The translations under genes were made by a program, and so were the position numbers. DNA of 64,000 nucleotides from Halichoerus grypus (Eukaryota; Chordata; Mammalia; Carnivora; Phocidae): assembly GCF_964656455.1 (NCBI RefSeq), contig NC_135720.1, forward strand, positions 54,958,598-55,022,597, read 5' to 3'. Shown piece by piece: positions 25,451 through 40,107 of the stretch. The notes under the pieces were generated by a model. It had not been told where the DNA came from. It did no database searches and saw nothing but the letters and a program-made list of their open reading frames with translations. How positions within the stretch are numbered: position 1 is the first letter of the stretch; each line of letters opens with the position of its first letter.

Positions 25451-25689
25451 GAGTTTACAATTTAGTAGGAGAAACAAAACGAAATATAACAGAAAACAAT
25501 CTCTGACAAGTGACCCATTATTTATAAAGAGTTTTGGAGTTTATAAGAAGGAACTAAGCAATTCTAGCTAGAATAAGGCCTCAGAAAAGAAGGACCTGAA
25601 TCTGGGGCTGGAATCTGAAAGATGGCAAGGATTTCCAAAAGTGAAAGAGACTGGATATTAATGATCTTTATAATCCTATAATGTTCAAT

Positions 25690-26030
25690 AAAGTTCCATT
25701 TTCCCTCCTGCCTGTGTATAACCCCCTTCCTCTGTTAGAATATTCTTTTCCTTGTTCTTTGTCTACTCATTCTTCATCCCTCATCACAAATTTACTGCTC
25801 CAAAGAAGCCTTCCTGACCCAAGGACTAGGTCGGGTTCCTCAGAGTTACAGACATATAGCACCATGAACCTTTTCTTCATAGCACTCACAGCAGTTTTTA
25901 TTTTATTTTCATTTGTGTGATCTGACTGTCTGTCTCCCCTACTGTTCTTTAAGCAACCCAAAATCAGAATCCCTGTCTGCTTTTTGCTCACAGTTCAATC
26001 TCCAGCACTTAGCATAAGATAAGCACATTA
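25690..26030 (+). mobile_element. L2-type LINE 3' remnant
   Basis: 'agaagccttcctgacc', 'gtgatctgactgtctgtctccc' and 'tccagcacttagcataaga' match the L2-type 3' layout. Confidence 0.5.
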
Positions 26031-26064
26031 ATATAAAATTTAAACAGCTAAAAATGTTGCTGGA

Positions 26065-26285
26065 ACCCAGAGATTTAAGAGCATAGCTCTGGAATCATAT
26101 TGCTGGCTCAACTGCATGAAATTAGGCAATTAGGCATTCTAAGATTATTTCTTCATCTGTAAAAATGAGACAATAATAGTAACTCTCTTTCAGAGTTGTA
26201 AAAATTTAATGGATGTAGAATGCTTAGTAGTACTTGGCACATGCAAGCACTCTATAAAAGTTACATGATAACTAATGTTAACATT
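26065..26285 (+). mobile_element. MIR-like SINE remnant
   Basis: 'aagagcatagctctggaatca', 'cttcatctgtaaaaatgagaca' and 'gtacttggcacatgcaagcac' follow the MIR consensus in order. Confidence 0.65.
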
Positions 26286-27234
26286 CTGTGTCATTGTTAC
26301 TGATGTCATGATTACCAACATTGCTACAATACTGATTGGCTATAGCTGAAGGGCTCTCTTGTGTTGGCAGAACAGAAGCATTGGTTGAGGGGTTACACCA
26401 ATGGCTTTGGATGAATGGCATATAGGATCAAATGGTAGCAAACTGGAGTCTATCCAGGGGCATGCATTAGTGGGAACTTAGTATTAGCAAGCAGCCAAAA
26501 AAAAAACCAAAATAAAACAAACATAAATGTTTGTTTATCTGGAGGAGGCCTGGACCAGTAGATAGAAATATATGATTGCATTCTAACTATATTGTTAAAG
26601 TTATTCTATTGAAAGATTGCTTACACTTACCATTTTTATATTACCTGCAACATGCTCACTATTGTATTTTTGTATTTGCCCTTTAAGAACATAATATTTA
26701 AAATTTGCAAAATATCTTTGGTTCATTCCTTAAAACCTAAGTATTATGTAATACTTACTTTTACATTTATCATTTACTATTACATTTATCAATCTGTCAG
26801 ATATAAATTGAGACTTCTAAAATCCTCAATAAGCTAATTGTGAGATTCCATGACCATTCTGCTTAAGTTTTTCAAACCAGGGTCAACAAGTAGAAGAGAT
26901 TTAAAAAATGCATGTGGAGCTAAGGAAGGGATTGCCCTTTAAGATGAGGAAATGCTAGCAGAAATATCTCTAATACAATGGAAGAAATTTGGGCCCTTCA
27001 GCAATCTTATACTATAGTTTATAGTGTTTACACCACTGGATCTGCATTTTTTACTCATCTTGGGGAAAAAAGAGATTTTGTGAACAATCTCTCTAAGTAA
27101 GTAAATAATTACAACACTTCTAGATCTATCAATATCAATTTATTTTCACTGTTGGCCTATTTTATGATTCAGTTTGTGGATTCAAAAGTCCTCCTCTAGG
27201 CAAAAATATGTTATACACAAAAATATTATCCTTA

Positions 27235-27272
27235 GGGGCGCCTGCGTGGCTCAGTCAGTTAAGCATCTGACA
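27235..27272 (+). mobile_element. Stub of a carnivore SINE head
   Basis: Only the first ~38 bases of the SINE are present ('ggggcgcctgcgtggctcag' to 'aagcatctga'), with no body or tail. Confidence 0.85.
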
Positions 27273-27988
27273 CAGAGTAAAACATTTCATATACACTTTC
27301 TTTGGAAATTTAGGTAAATGCTACAAATATCAGTTAGTGTTTAGAAATGTTAAAATTACCTAACCATCCACTGCTTTTGTTTATAACTCATCCTCTTCCT
27401 CAATGTTAGGAAAATCACTGGCAGCAACCTTTAAATAAGGTATAAAAGATTTAACCAAAGCTAAGTAAAGAGAGGAAAAGTGGTGAAGGACTAGGGACTT
27501 TGCTAATGCCTAAACAGAAAAAGTAGACTTCTTTTTCAGTAACAACAGTAATATTCAGTGTACCAAAAACAAATTTTAAATTAACGTAGAATAAATTTGA
27601 AAAACTCCTATTATCTATTATTAACATTTTCTCACCCATACTCTTCTCTAAGGGATGATACTTCTGCTATGCTAAAGACAGACAATTTGTGCTGAGTGAT
27701 TGCTTTTTCCTGGTATCTCTAGAGCTAGGGCCTCAGGCTTCCTTCCGAAGGGGCAAGAGGAGGGGGAGGGGGAAAACAAGGGAAGAAGGAGACTAACTAG
27801 AGTCCACTTAGGGCCTTCATAATTCCTAGTGGCAGATCAAATGATAATGTTTGGGCAGGGAATACTTTGGGAACATCATAGTGCTTTAATAATTTGAGTA
27901 ATTTCTTTTTTCAATTTACAGCTAAAATTTTTTTAAATGTAAGTCAAATTAACGCTATTGTATTAAAATCTTACTCTGAAAACATTTT

Positions 27989-28129
27989 TTTTTTAGTTTT
28001 TGATGTAATGTTCAATGATTCATTAGTTGCATATAACACCCAGTGCTCATCACATCACGTGCCCTCCTTAATGCCCATCACCCAGTTACCCCATCCCCCC
28101 CACCTCCCTTTCCACAACCCTCAGTTTGT
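27989..28129 (-). mobile_element. 5'-truncated L1 3' end
   Basis: A short minus-strand L1 tail with its A-tail read as Ts at the left and 'acacccagtgctcatcacatc' inside. A gaaaacatttt duplication occurs at 27978-27988 and again from 28130. Confidence 0.85.
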
Positions 28130-28140
28130 GAAAACATTTT

Positions 28141-31100
28141 CCTATGTTTTAGGAGATTTTCCAAAAATCATTCAGATTTTGTAAATTTGGGTAACTGAAT
28201 ATATGTCAAACATTGAATCTCATAGGAAATTCTGGATTACCTATACACAAATTATATAATGGTTTAATAGTGACCAGTATTTTTTAAAAGTAAAGGTAGA
28301 AAAGATGGAAAAATGGTCAACCTAACAAGGCAACTTCCCAAACATTATCTGTTAACATTTTTAAAAATCAGAATGTCTTTACAAAAATAAACACACAACC
28401 CTAAGATAAAGAATATGTACTGAAACAAATGTCCATATTTACTTGGCCTTTCATGTACTTCAACTACTTAAAAAATTATTTCCCATTTATTATGAAGTTT
28501 ATTTTAGGAGAAAGAAAATCCAGAAATCAAATCATTCATGAACTGTATAGTCACAATAATCCACACGAAAACAAGTAGCAATACCCCAAATGGTATTACT
28601 CCCACAAATGAGCCTTATGCTTTCGAACAAATATGAAGTCACTTAAAGCCATATAAATTCATTGTAAAAATTACTTTTCTGTGCACAAGTTAAAAAAATT
28701 TTTGCAGGAAAAAACACAGAGTTATAAAAGAAAAACATTCAACTTTCACCTTCTAATATTAAATTTTGTTTGAGGCGGGGAAAAAAGCACATAGTACTTA
28801 TACAAAAAAAAACTCAGTAGCAATTTTTTTAAAGTAGGCTTTTGTTTGTTAATATTTTTATTTTAAACTTACAGTGAGACTAAGATACTAAATAGATTAT
28901 TTCAACAATAAATATCAGTACTAGATTTAAATACTTGAGAATAACCTTGGTGTTTTATGAATAGCTTGCTACCCAAATGTATATGAAGTAAGATCACAGA
29001 AATGAAAGATCTGGTATCCTAAGCCTTTCCCAAAAGCAAAATTTTAGTGACAATTTAAACATTAAATAAAGCGTCAGTAAATATTTACATTAATTGATTA
29101 ATTAAACAGAAAAAGAAATATCCAGTTGCAAAGCACATGTAAAATAAATCACTTGCTATAAATTTTAATACCAATAAAGCATGGACCAGCACATTAATTA
29201 CAGACTTCATACCAGATCCTAGTTATTGAAAAACTGATACATCCACCTTTATTAATAGAAACTTAAGAAGCTTTTCTATATATCAATAAATTTTTCATAT
29301 TTTGAAATCTAATTAACCAAGTATCTGGGATTGATAACAAAATCATAGGATTAAATATCATTGCTCTTTAAGATCTATAAGACTATAAAAATGAAACAAT
29401 GTTTTTCTATGGAACAAAAGTCTGGAACATTTTATTGAAATATAATATTTTAAATAAAAATGCATCCTAGATTTTAAAATAGTATTGTTCTCAAAAGTCT
29501 TTTAAAAGGATTTACGTGTTTCGAAATATCATGTGCCAAAGAACACTATGTTTTAAAAATCTTTGAGAAGATATTCTTTTAAAATTACCATTATTTCAAA
29601 TATTTTACTTTTTAGTGACAACTATATTGTTCATTAACATAGAATTTAAACATTTGAAAAGATAGCTTAAGAGCAAGTTCAAACAACCTTAAAGATTAAA
29701 TATTTAATGATTCATACTAAATCATAACATAATGACTAAATCACCAAATTAGAACCAAATATCAACATTTTCCTCACATTATCTAACTTCATAATAAAAT
29801 ATTTGTCCATTGATATTAATAGCCTAAGAGCTGCATAGCATTTTCTCCCAAACAACTACCTACAATGCTTATTATTACTGAAAGGTTAGACGGAAGAGGA
29901 ACAGGAGAAAATGTTACCAATTAATTTCTTCTTATATTTACATGCAGTCCTGTAACACATTTCTTTCTTTTTTCTACCAGCAGTTTTTCCTTGCTAAATC
30001 ATCCCAACCACCACTCCTACTTTCTTTACACTGTGAGTTCTGAGAAATAAGCTACAATTCAGAAACCCCAAATGATGCTAAAAGAAAATAGAAAAATAAG
30101 TACACTATGAAGGTACCACAATGTAGATAACAAGAGGAGTATTATTTGAAAAATCTATTTAGTGACCTTTTTTGGCTTCCTAAGAAAAACAACAGCATGT
30201 ATGTAAACTGAGGTACAATTGTTGAAAAACAAATATTTTAATGCATAAAACACATGAATTCAATAAATATTTTCATGAATATTTCATATAAACATAAAAC
30301 TTTGATATCTTACTCATTTTGAGATTCACTTCCATTCTATCTGTAGCTAACCAAAAGGGAAGTCACATGACTTACACAATGAAAGAGAAAGAACAGTTTT
30401 CTTTCCTTTCCTTTCTACAGGAAGAAACAAAAGCTCGGTATTAGCTATCCAAGGCCAATGGGTGGGGCCTGTAATGGATTGAGGTTAAAATCTTAATGGG
30501 GGCCCACTCGAACCTTCTGAAAGCATCAAAAATGTGAAAACGGCAACCAAAGCTTACAGAAAATAAGAAGCATTTAATGTAAGTTAGTTTTCGCAACTGG
30601 AAAATTCTATAGGAACCTAATTCAGTTTCTAAACAATGTTGCTGCTTTTGTTGGGGTAAAATCACCTAACTGTGATTCCCTAGCAGATACACACACCATC
30701 CCCCACTGGCACACAGATACTTCACAAGCTTCTTGAATAAATAGGAGTATCCAATGTCCAGGGTGATGGGTGGTCCTGAGGTCCTGAACCAGAGCTGTAT
30801 ACTTTTAAGGGATGCTGAGATAAGAACAAAGTGTTTTATGTTTGTTTTAAACCTGGCTCTGTATTTAAACTCTTCACACCATTACTGATAACAGTTCATA
30901 AACTTGTACTATAATTGATTCAAGCAAATTTCAACTGTCAGTATAAATACTGGAAATTAAATATATCAAAACAAAATAAATACTTTGAGACTTTTTAGAG
31001 TTCTGATTGAAATTAACTAATTCAATTTACTTTAAAGTAATCACGACATTTCAAAGCTGTAAAATCTCCACCTAAGATAGAATATCATTACACTTTCACT

Positions 31101-31680
31101 ACCAACAGGGTGCTTTTATAATAGCTTATGAAATAACATGTATTTAAATGAAATTATACACACCAAATAAATTGCAATGCAATGAAAAACTTCTAAATTA
31201 GTAAAATTAACCCATGCAGAGTCACAATCAATCATCAACTATTATGCCCATTTTTATACTCCAGGCTTTATTTTACGTCTAATAGAAAGAGATTTTTTAC
31301 AGAGCAGAAAGGCAGGATTTACAAGTGGCCCAAGGAAAAGATAAGCAATGAATAGTTCTGACCCCAGCTTCTCTGGTTTGATCAAGTGGGTCTGCAACCT
31401 GAGCCAAAGGGCGCAAATTCCTCACCATTCAAAATTCTTCAATGGCATGGGGGAGGAAACAGTGAAAGGGGCAAACGTGCAAATCCAACTGTCCTTAGAT
31501 TTAGTATTCAACTAAAAATTTTAATTAGAGAGCTAAATAAATGAGCTCATTACTGTGATTAAATTTTGGATTCATAGTTTAACCAATCCTAAAAAAAAAA
31601 AAAGCTTTTTTTACTTGTTAAAATTGAAAAAAATTTATTCATTTATCTTAAATGTATGACTTACACAGAAATGTGTTAGG
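28141..31680. other. AT-rich intronic sequence, nothing recognised
   Basis: About 3.5 kb is free of young repeats. I see no exon, RNA gene or repeat family. Confidence 0.5.
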
Positions 31681-32202
31681 TATGTGTCTCTAATATCATT
31701 TAATCGATTTAAGGAAGTTGTTGAAAGTGGAATTAGTCTCCAAGTACCAGTGTTCCAATATTGTAAGCAAAATGATGTATTATTAAAGTCATACTTTGGA
31801 AAAACAGTTGAAAGAATTCATTCCAAGCTCCACAATATATCAAGGATCCATGAAGTTTTTAAAGCAATAGATAGAACTTGTGTTGTCAGACTTCTGTTAC
31901 AAACTGAACTAAGGATAAAGAATTCATCTGAATGAAGAAAATGTTAAGATAAAAGAATTTAGGCATTATAGTATCTGGGCACATTCTAGCTGCTATCAGT
32001 AATGGCCTAGGCAACTGCTTACAAAGCCTAAGGGAATAAATGGTCATGAAGAAATCATGGCCAGAGTAAAGTTAATTTGAATTTTACATAGAGTCTTTAG
32101 ATAATACAGCACAATAAAACTGAACAAAATCTTAAAGTTATTAGCAAACTTAAAAGATTTTGAAATAAATGTCAACTTTAAGATTAACAAAGTAATAAAT
32201 TT

Positions 32203-32460
32203 TTTTTGTTTTTGTTTTTATTATTATATTATGTTAATCACCATACATTACATCATTAGTTTTTGATGTAGTGTTCCATGATTCATTGTTTGCGTATAAC
32301 ACCCAGTGCTCCATGCAGAACGTGCCGTCTTTAATACCCATCACCCGGCTAACCCATCCCCCCACGCCCCTCCCCTCTGGAACCCTCAGTTTGTTTCTCA
32401 GAGTCCATAGTCTGTCATGGTTCTGCTCCCTCTCCGAATTCCCCCCCTTCATTCTTCCCC
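32203..32460 (-). mobile_element. 5'-truncated L1 3' end
   Basis: A minus-strand L1 tail of the same subfamily as the one at 28.0 kb, but longer. It is flanked by aacaaagtaataaatt at 32186-32201 and 32461-32476. Confidence 0.9.
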
Positions 32461-32618
32461 AACAAAGTAATAAATTAAAGTGGGTTTTGATTTTAAAAAG
32501 TGGACTGTTATAACAAAAGGTTAAAGCAGCTAGTAAAAGTTAAGTGTGTTATTAATAGCACAGTAAAATGATTCTAAACATTGGTAAAGATAGTTTCTAC
32601 ACAAGAAATCTGAAAACT

Positions 32619-32787
32619 GGGTGCCTGGGTGGCTCAGATGGTTAAGTGTCTGCCTTCGGCTCAGGTCATGATCCCAGGGTCCTGGGATCGAGTCCCGCAT
32701 TAGGCTCCTTGCTCAGCAGGGAGCCTGCTTCTCCCTCTGCCTCTCTCTCACTGTCTCTTATGAATAAATAAATAAATCTTTAAAAAA
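32619..32787 (+). mobile_element. Carnivore tRNA-derived SINE
   Basis: A plus-strand copy with a perfect agaaatctgaaaact duplication at 32604-32618 and 32788-32802. It is the last SINE before a long SINE-poor region. Confidence 0.95.
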
Positions 32788-33634
32788 AAGAAATCTGAAA
32801 ACTATGTATTTTAAGACTGATAAGAAATCACTGTATTTAGCTCAAAATTTGAAAACTAACATTTATTATTTTATCATAGTTTCCCCCAATTTAAATGGGT
32901 AGAAGCTACATAACTAGGTTTCATAAAAAAGTGAATGGTTTATGGGAAAAAATGATCCACTGCTTTTATACATAGTATGAAAAGAATGAGAATTGGAAAA
33001 ATCTTACTAAAAATTTTGCTAAAAACAATAAAATAATATATAGCAAACTGTAGAGCATAACTCTTAAGTCTATCATCCAAGAGTGATTTACACCTACTAT
33101 GTGATCAATAAAAAAATACATGAATAAATATTGAACCAGAAATTTTTCTAGAGTAACCATTTTCTTACAAGTTAGTACTTTTACACAATAAACCATCTTG
33201 CCAATTTATACCTCTAAGAATGTTTACTCAGTTGAGATAGAAATTCATTATATTTCTAAAAGAAATTCATTAAATTTCTAACAAGAAATATGAATATCAA
33301 TAAGCCTAATTATGCCCTTTAGGTAGGTAATGAGTTTACATTGCATGAAAAAGTACCATAGGATAAATGAAATTAAGACAGAAGATCAGTGAAATGCATA
33401 CTAATTAATCTTACTTTTATAAACATAGAAACTACTAGTGAAAAAGCAAGCAGAAATAACTCTAAAGAGAAACAAAAAACATTAAAGTAAGTGTGGGCTG
33501 TATTTGATAAAGGATACTGAATTGTAGCTTATGTCTAAGGTGACAAAGTTAAAAAGAGCCAGGTCATTTAACCAGTTACTATGACATATCAATAATAATA
33601 TAGAACAACTAAACCTCCTGTCTTCAAGGGTGAC

Positions 33635-33785
33635 TGACTACAAATGGACACAAGGAAAATTTGGGGGTGATGAAATGTTCTGTATCATGACTGTGGTGCT
33701 GGTTACATAATTTGTCAAAACTCATCTAACTGTAACTTTAAATTGGTGAATTTTACTCTATATAAATTATACCTTAATAAAGCAG
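33635..33785 (+). mobile_element. L1 3' end fragment (older)
   Basis: 'gtggtgctggttacataatttg', 'aaaactcatctaactgtaac' and 'aattataccttaataaagc' are an L1 3' end. Confidence 0.65.
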
Positions 33786-33899
33786 AGAATGCCAAAAAAT
33801 AAATGACATGAGTTTACTATCTTTTAAAAATTTTGACGATTTACATGGTGAGAGTATCAATAAAAATACAGTGCTCAAAATAAAAATTAAAACTAACCT

Positions 33900-34125
33900 G
33901 GTAGTGTTACATTCTTAAATTATTTTCATGTATACTACCTCAATGAGCCCTTACCTTAACCTTGAAAAATGGGGAGGAAAGATACTATTGAACACATTTC
34001 ACCTATGGGAACACTGAAGCTTGAAGGAAGTGACTAGCCAAAACTAAGAAAACCACGAAGTGGCGAAGCCAAATCCAAACCTTCCTTCATTTCTGATCCT
34101 TTATTCCTTAGTCTACCACACTACC
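33900..34125 (-). mobile_element. MIR-like SINE remnant
   Basis: Reverse-complement MIR landmarks are present ('cctatgggaacactgaagctt', 'agtgactagcc'). Confidence 0.45.
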
Positions 34126-34149
34126 ACTTCTTAGTAATATTAACTATGT

Positions 34150-34370
34150 ACAACAAACATCACTGAGCCCTTACTATCTCCCAGGCTCAGTATTAAATGC
34201 TTTACATGTGTAATAACATTTAATCCTCATAATAACCTTATACAAAAGTGGTTACTGTTTTGTCCCCTCCCTTTATGGGACCCTGAGACACTGACAAGGT
34301 AACTCACTCCCCTACAATGAACTCAGATTTGAATACTGATCTATGTGACCAGAAGCTATACTACTGTATA
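34150..34370 (-). mobile_element. MIR-like SINE remnant
   Basis: 'taacatttaatcctcataataa', 'acaaggtaactcactcc' and 'ctcagatttgaatactgatct' are reverse-complement MIR landmarks. Confidence 0.55.
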
Positions 34371-37300
34371 GTACCTCACAAAGATTAAATAATTAGTTAC
34401 AGAGCAAAAGGTATTATATATCACAGCAGGTCTATTTAAAATAATACTTTTTCTTTAGCTTATACTTAAGAATACACGAACTGGCTATGTACAACTGAAT
34501 ACTCAGGTAAAACTCATGATAAAACAAACTATTAAAACAACCTGTATAACTAATTCATTTCCAAGACCCCATTTATATCCTGATATTTTAAACAAACAAT
34601 ATTATATGCCAGAAATTAAGCTATTATACAACACATTTTGCCCAATTTTAAAGAGAACACATAAAAGAAGGTACCAATTTAATTTTCTACTATGAATGCA
34701 TGCCTCTGAAAATAACTTATGTGTGATTTTATTGTGATAAGGACTAGGTTACATTTTAGTTCATTTATTAAACACACACTTGCTACACAATTTATATAAC
34801 ACCCCAAAAAATTAGGTATTAATTACTCCAATTTGCTGCTGGTTTTAAAAAGAAAGGTAAGACTAAGCCTATCAATTATCTATAAATCTTAGGTTAGACA
34901 GCATTTCCAAATTGTCAAATATTTAGACACTGGGTGGGGGGGCTGTAATTTTCAGATAATTTTCCAATTTGTTGCTAGATGGAAAATAAAATCAATCCTG
35001 ATATATCAAAATGCAATATAACAAATACTTTTGTTACTCATTCAATAGAAGTACTCATTAAAAGATAATTTCTAAATATACCCCACTGAACTACAATGTA
35101 TTTTCTTGAATATGTTACTGTTAATTTTTCAATATTAGAAGATGTTATAATCAAATTATTTTAGGAGAGAATATAAACCATTTAAGTTTCTTATGGACTG
35201 TGTATGTTACAATGCCATAACCTATAGTAACTATATGTTGAACAAGCTGAATTTCTTGTTACTTAAAATTCAGTGAGAAATATCTCAAGATATAAAGAAT
35301 TGATAATAATAAAATAACTCTAGTTCACATGTAGTTCCAAATCAAGTCAAAAGAATATCATATTTAAAGTAATACATTTCCAGTTTAATTAATCAGAAAT
35401 ACCCTCACTTTGTTTAGGTTATACTTGGATTAGAAATAAAAACACAGCACACCATATTTTTAACTAGTAACTTTTAGGTTAATCACAATAGCAGAAGAAC
35501 TACTCAGTTAAGATATACAAAACTATCTGCAATTATCTATGTAATTTCTGAACAGAAAGAATTCTGGCAAGTTTAAATAATAAGGCTTCCTTGCTGCCCC
35601 AAAGCAACACAATTTACAATGATCTCACTTTTTATCTACCATGTTGAATGCAGGCAACAAAGGAAGTTTTTAACTTCTTATGAAACCCAAGAACTCTAAG
35701 ATTCAGTTAAAGGTAGGTTAAAGTTGTTATGCTAAATACTGGTAAGTGGTTTCTCATGTATTTGTTTAAAAAACAATTCTTTGATTTATTGCCTTCATTT
35801 TTTGTGAATAGTCTTCAAAAAAAAAAGAATAAAAAATAAGAGGAAAATATTTAAAACTTACAACAATAATCTTTATTCATTTTTACTGAAGTATAGTTGA
35901 TATGCATCAATAGTATTTAACATGAGGAAGACTATCTTAAATATATGGCCAATTCACATATTGGCCACATTCAATTTAAACTGAATTAGAATAAAAATAT
36001 CTTTTTAGAAGTAAACAAAAACAAAAACAAAAATGTCTTGAAAATAGACCAGCATTTGAAAATCAGAAGGAAAATTATCTAATATCTTTCAAGACAATAA
36101 AAGTCATAAAATTTTGATTTAAATGTCTTTACATGTGATTTTATGATTAAACAGCTTTAAAGCATTTCATTTGGGATTCTTCTAAATTGGTCAACTGGGC
36201 AAATCATCTTGAAAACTTGGTAGTTTTAGGAACAATTTTCAAAATATTAAAATGTATAATTCACTAACAAATGAGCTGTAACTATTAATGATCATATTTT
36301 TTTAATTTCTAAGATTTTGCTATGTCTAAATAATTTTTGACACTGATATTTTCAACAGCCCCAAGAATAATAATAATCACAACCATTCTGTGAAAAATGT
36401 ATTCATGCTAAACTATGATAAAAATAAAGATGGCTAATAAATTGGTGATGAAATATTATGAAAAAATCTTTAAACATGAACATACTGGAGTAAATCTGTT
36501 TTCATGAATTGCATAATTAATAATCACTGAGACATGAACTCTCTTGCTACATCAACTGAACTGTGTATAATACATAAAATTTTCATATATTTAAAAACTA
36601 TTCATCTCCAAATGTTTTCATATCATATGCTGTTAATAAAAATGCCTTAAATTTATCTCAGTTACAGAAATATTCTTATTTCTCCCATTTCCATTGCTTT
36701 GAGATGTTTTCTGAGCAAAGTAATAAAAGGAACATAAAAAATATATTAAATCGTTGTAATATGGACATTTGTGTTTTCCATTAAGATCAAAGTATAAACC
36801 AGAAATAAAAAGCATAAGAAGAAAACATCAATACTTGAAAAGTAAATTAAAAATTCAAAACCAAATTATTAATAAATATTTAAGCCTATTAAATAATGGT
36901 AGCTAAATTACAGTCATTTTGACATTACTCTTTCTCTCTGGAAAAAAAATTCTTACATAAATAGTGAAATAAATGAAATACATTTATGTTAAAAATTCTT
37001 TATACCATAGTTGATGGCAAAGAATTCCAGATATAGAACTGAAAAAGCAAAGAAAATATTATTATGCAAATGAGCTGAAGAGAGGAAAAGAATGAGAATG
37101 GATTCTATACCCCCACCGCAACAAAGTTTATTTTTTCTCATTAGGTGAGAAAATGACTTTGGAAATAAATATCAAAATTTACGTAAAGAAAAACTTAAAT
37201 GATAATAAACATCAATAAGTAGTTATTAGGGAACATTGCCCTTCTCCAAAAAGATCTAACTTTAATTACCATGTGACTCATCTAAACTATCATTAAATAT

Positions 37301-40107
37301 TTAAGTTCTGTCAAAGTTTATAATATTTCAAAAGGTTGCAAGAGACCTATCCAGGTAATTTAAATATGTTACCCCACAATCTAACTGTGAATGCAATTTT
37401 TTTAACTTATCAGTAACAATAAACTAAAAGAAGTATTAATTATTAGTACTTACAAAATAATTGTACTCAAACTGATGAAATCGCCTTAGTAGCAAAAGCA
37501 ACCTAGACTTACAAATCTGTATTAACTATGTATGTATATTCTTACTTCAGTTGAGAGACAAATCTCTGCTTTGCACTGGATCCTCAAGTAAGAAATTCCT
37601 ACAAATGTATCCTATTTACAAACTAAATCATCATCAAAATTGTCCAATTTTAATTATTAAATATTTTAAGGAACAACTCAAAAACAATAAGCTGTAACAA
37701 AATTCAAAAATACAGTATTTATATATTCTTATAAGTTTTTAAAAATATTATTAAATGCTATCGTTTCCACATTAACGTGTGTCAGAATACATATATTCAT
37801 TACCAATCCATAATCATATGATCATTTAAATCACAAGTTAATATTAGGAAGTCAAATGAAGACTGCCATTTTTAAACCACCAATGGTCACATACCATCCT
37901 CAAATAGCAGAATCTCACTGCATTTATCAACAAGTCTAAAGATAAGAAGGGTATAGCATCTAAGTCATGTTTATTTTTGAGAAATTGGGGACATTACAGA
38001 GACCAGAAGAAAGCGTGATTGTATTCTTGCCAACAAATTTTAAATAGAATTATGTTAACTATTAATGTACAGCTCTATTTTAAAACTACACATGCATATA
38101 TTCTCTTCATTTCACAGCAACTAAATTGTTCTTGATGTGCAATTCTTTGCAGTAGAGTTTTCTTTTTTTTTGCTATTCCTGTTTATTTTTATGTATTTTA
38201 TTTATTTTTTGTTGAAGTATACGTAATCAATATTTTTTAAAGAAAAAAAAAATCCTGGAAGCCACAGCATGAATTTTTAAACATTATGTTAAACTAAAAT
38301 GATTTTTTTATTTCCCCAAATACATACTATTAAAAATGTTTCATAGTACTTAAAAAATATCTAGTGACACATGTACTTCTGAAGACTCAAAAAAAAACAC
38401 AAAACCCAAAACTATTCCATGTACTTAAAATAATGAGTAGATATCGGTCCAGTTGAACATTTAAAATTCCTAATTACCTACAATGCTTATTCTTTCATAA
38501 CAAAATAGTATATAGATAATGAGGGAAAAATCTAATTTGAATCATATATTAAACATAGTATGCTTTCAAAAATTCTCATACAGTAAAAATGCCAGTAAAA
38601 TAATAATTTTTAAAGTATTTTAAAAACTTTTGTTAAATGGTCCTGAATTGTAACCTGATTGTGTAAGTGATGCTGACATGATACCTGCACACATCATTTA
38701 TGACTATTTATTATTACCTGCAATTGCTTGGCTAAAATCTGTAGGATTCCTGCCTTGTTCAAAACAATTATTCATATGATTTATATGCAATTTATGTGAG
38801 TCCCAATATAAGAGAAACTCCTCCACCAAGGCATCAAAATCAAGAAGAAAAAAAATAAAACTGAAATCTACATAATTTTTCCCTACGAAAAAAGTGAGAT
38901 ATATTTCAAAAAACGAATACTGTAGCCATCAAAAAAATTCCCTGAAGTATCACTTTCTAATTTTAATTTAAAGAATATCACTGCCCCGGTTTGTTACATC
39001 ACAAAAATGCTAATACTTAAGTTCTATCAACTTTTTTTACATACTTCTTCCTAAAAATATAAGAACACAAATATATACATTTTATGAGAATTTTTCTCAT
39101 GTATCATTTGAATACTGTTTTATTAGTAAATACACGATATGTAACAGAAGATTAAAGCAAGCTTAATATTAATAATCAACATTTGTACTCTAGAAACTGT
39201 TCACTACCTATAAATAAAACTTTTCCAGCAATATAGTATTTCATAATTCGTGGATATACTTAAGTTTACCAACATATAACCATTAAATAGCTTAAATTTG
39301 GATGTCTTGTGGTTCTAAATATTAATACTGGTTAATAAAATGTCTAATATTTGAATGTATTAAAAGGTAAACACAGGAAACCAAATTATAACAAGGTGTG
39401 ATCAAAGAAGAAAAGGGCTATTTTTTTTATTCATCTATAAAACAAATTTATGAGATCATAAAGAACAATTTAACAACCTAAAGAAGGTTCAAAGTGGGGA
39501 AAGCCAGAGCCTGAGAGAAAATGGATTTGTCAATGATTTCAATCATTCAGTATAGGGAGGAAAAAAGCAGAAAATGTAGGTTCATTTTGCAATATAAAGT
39601 AAGAGGCATAAAATCCAGTAGCCTGTCTATGGACTTCTATTTATATATTTAAACCCTGTTTCAATTCACAGATTATGCTGATCCTTCCACATGTAAACAG
39701 CCAATAATGATGGCCAGGCCCTTAGGAAAGGAAAACACACACCACACAGCAAGGTCAGGAAGCTACCAACCACCACAGGACAACAGATCAAAACAGAATG
39801 GTTTCATATGTTTCTATTGTTTATATACTTAATTTGAAGATGATATTCCTTGGGGAGTAAAGGACGTTGTAAATATTACCAGGAACATGCAACACAGAAT
39901 CAAATAAAATACATACTTTTCTTGCAAATATACTAAGTATTTCTTGCATGTATCTGTCAATCTGTAGTATTGAGAGCCATTCATTCAATTTTTTAAACTT
40001 AAATGTCAAGCCAAAATAAACCTCTTTGGTCTTAAATCCCTTTACTCCTAAGAATTCCTTACAGAGAATTAACTTCTTTCAATGAAATAATCAAGCTCAC
40101 AAACTGT

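Noticed and set aside
31684..31935. 83-residue plus-strand ORF in intron 2
   Set aside because: It starts with GTG, has no family resemblance that I recognise, no splice support and no retrocopy tail.
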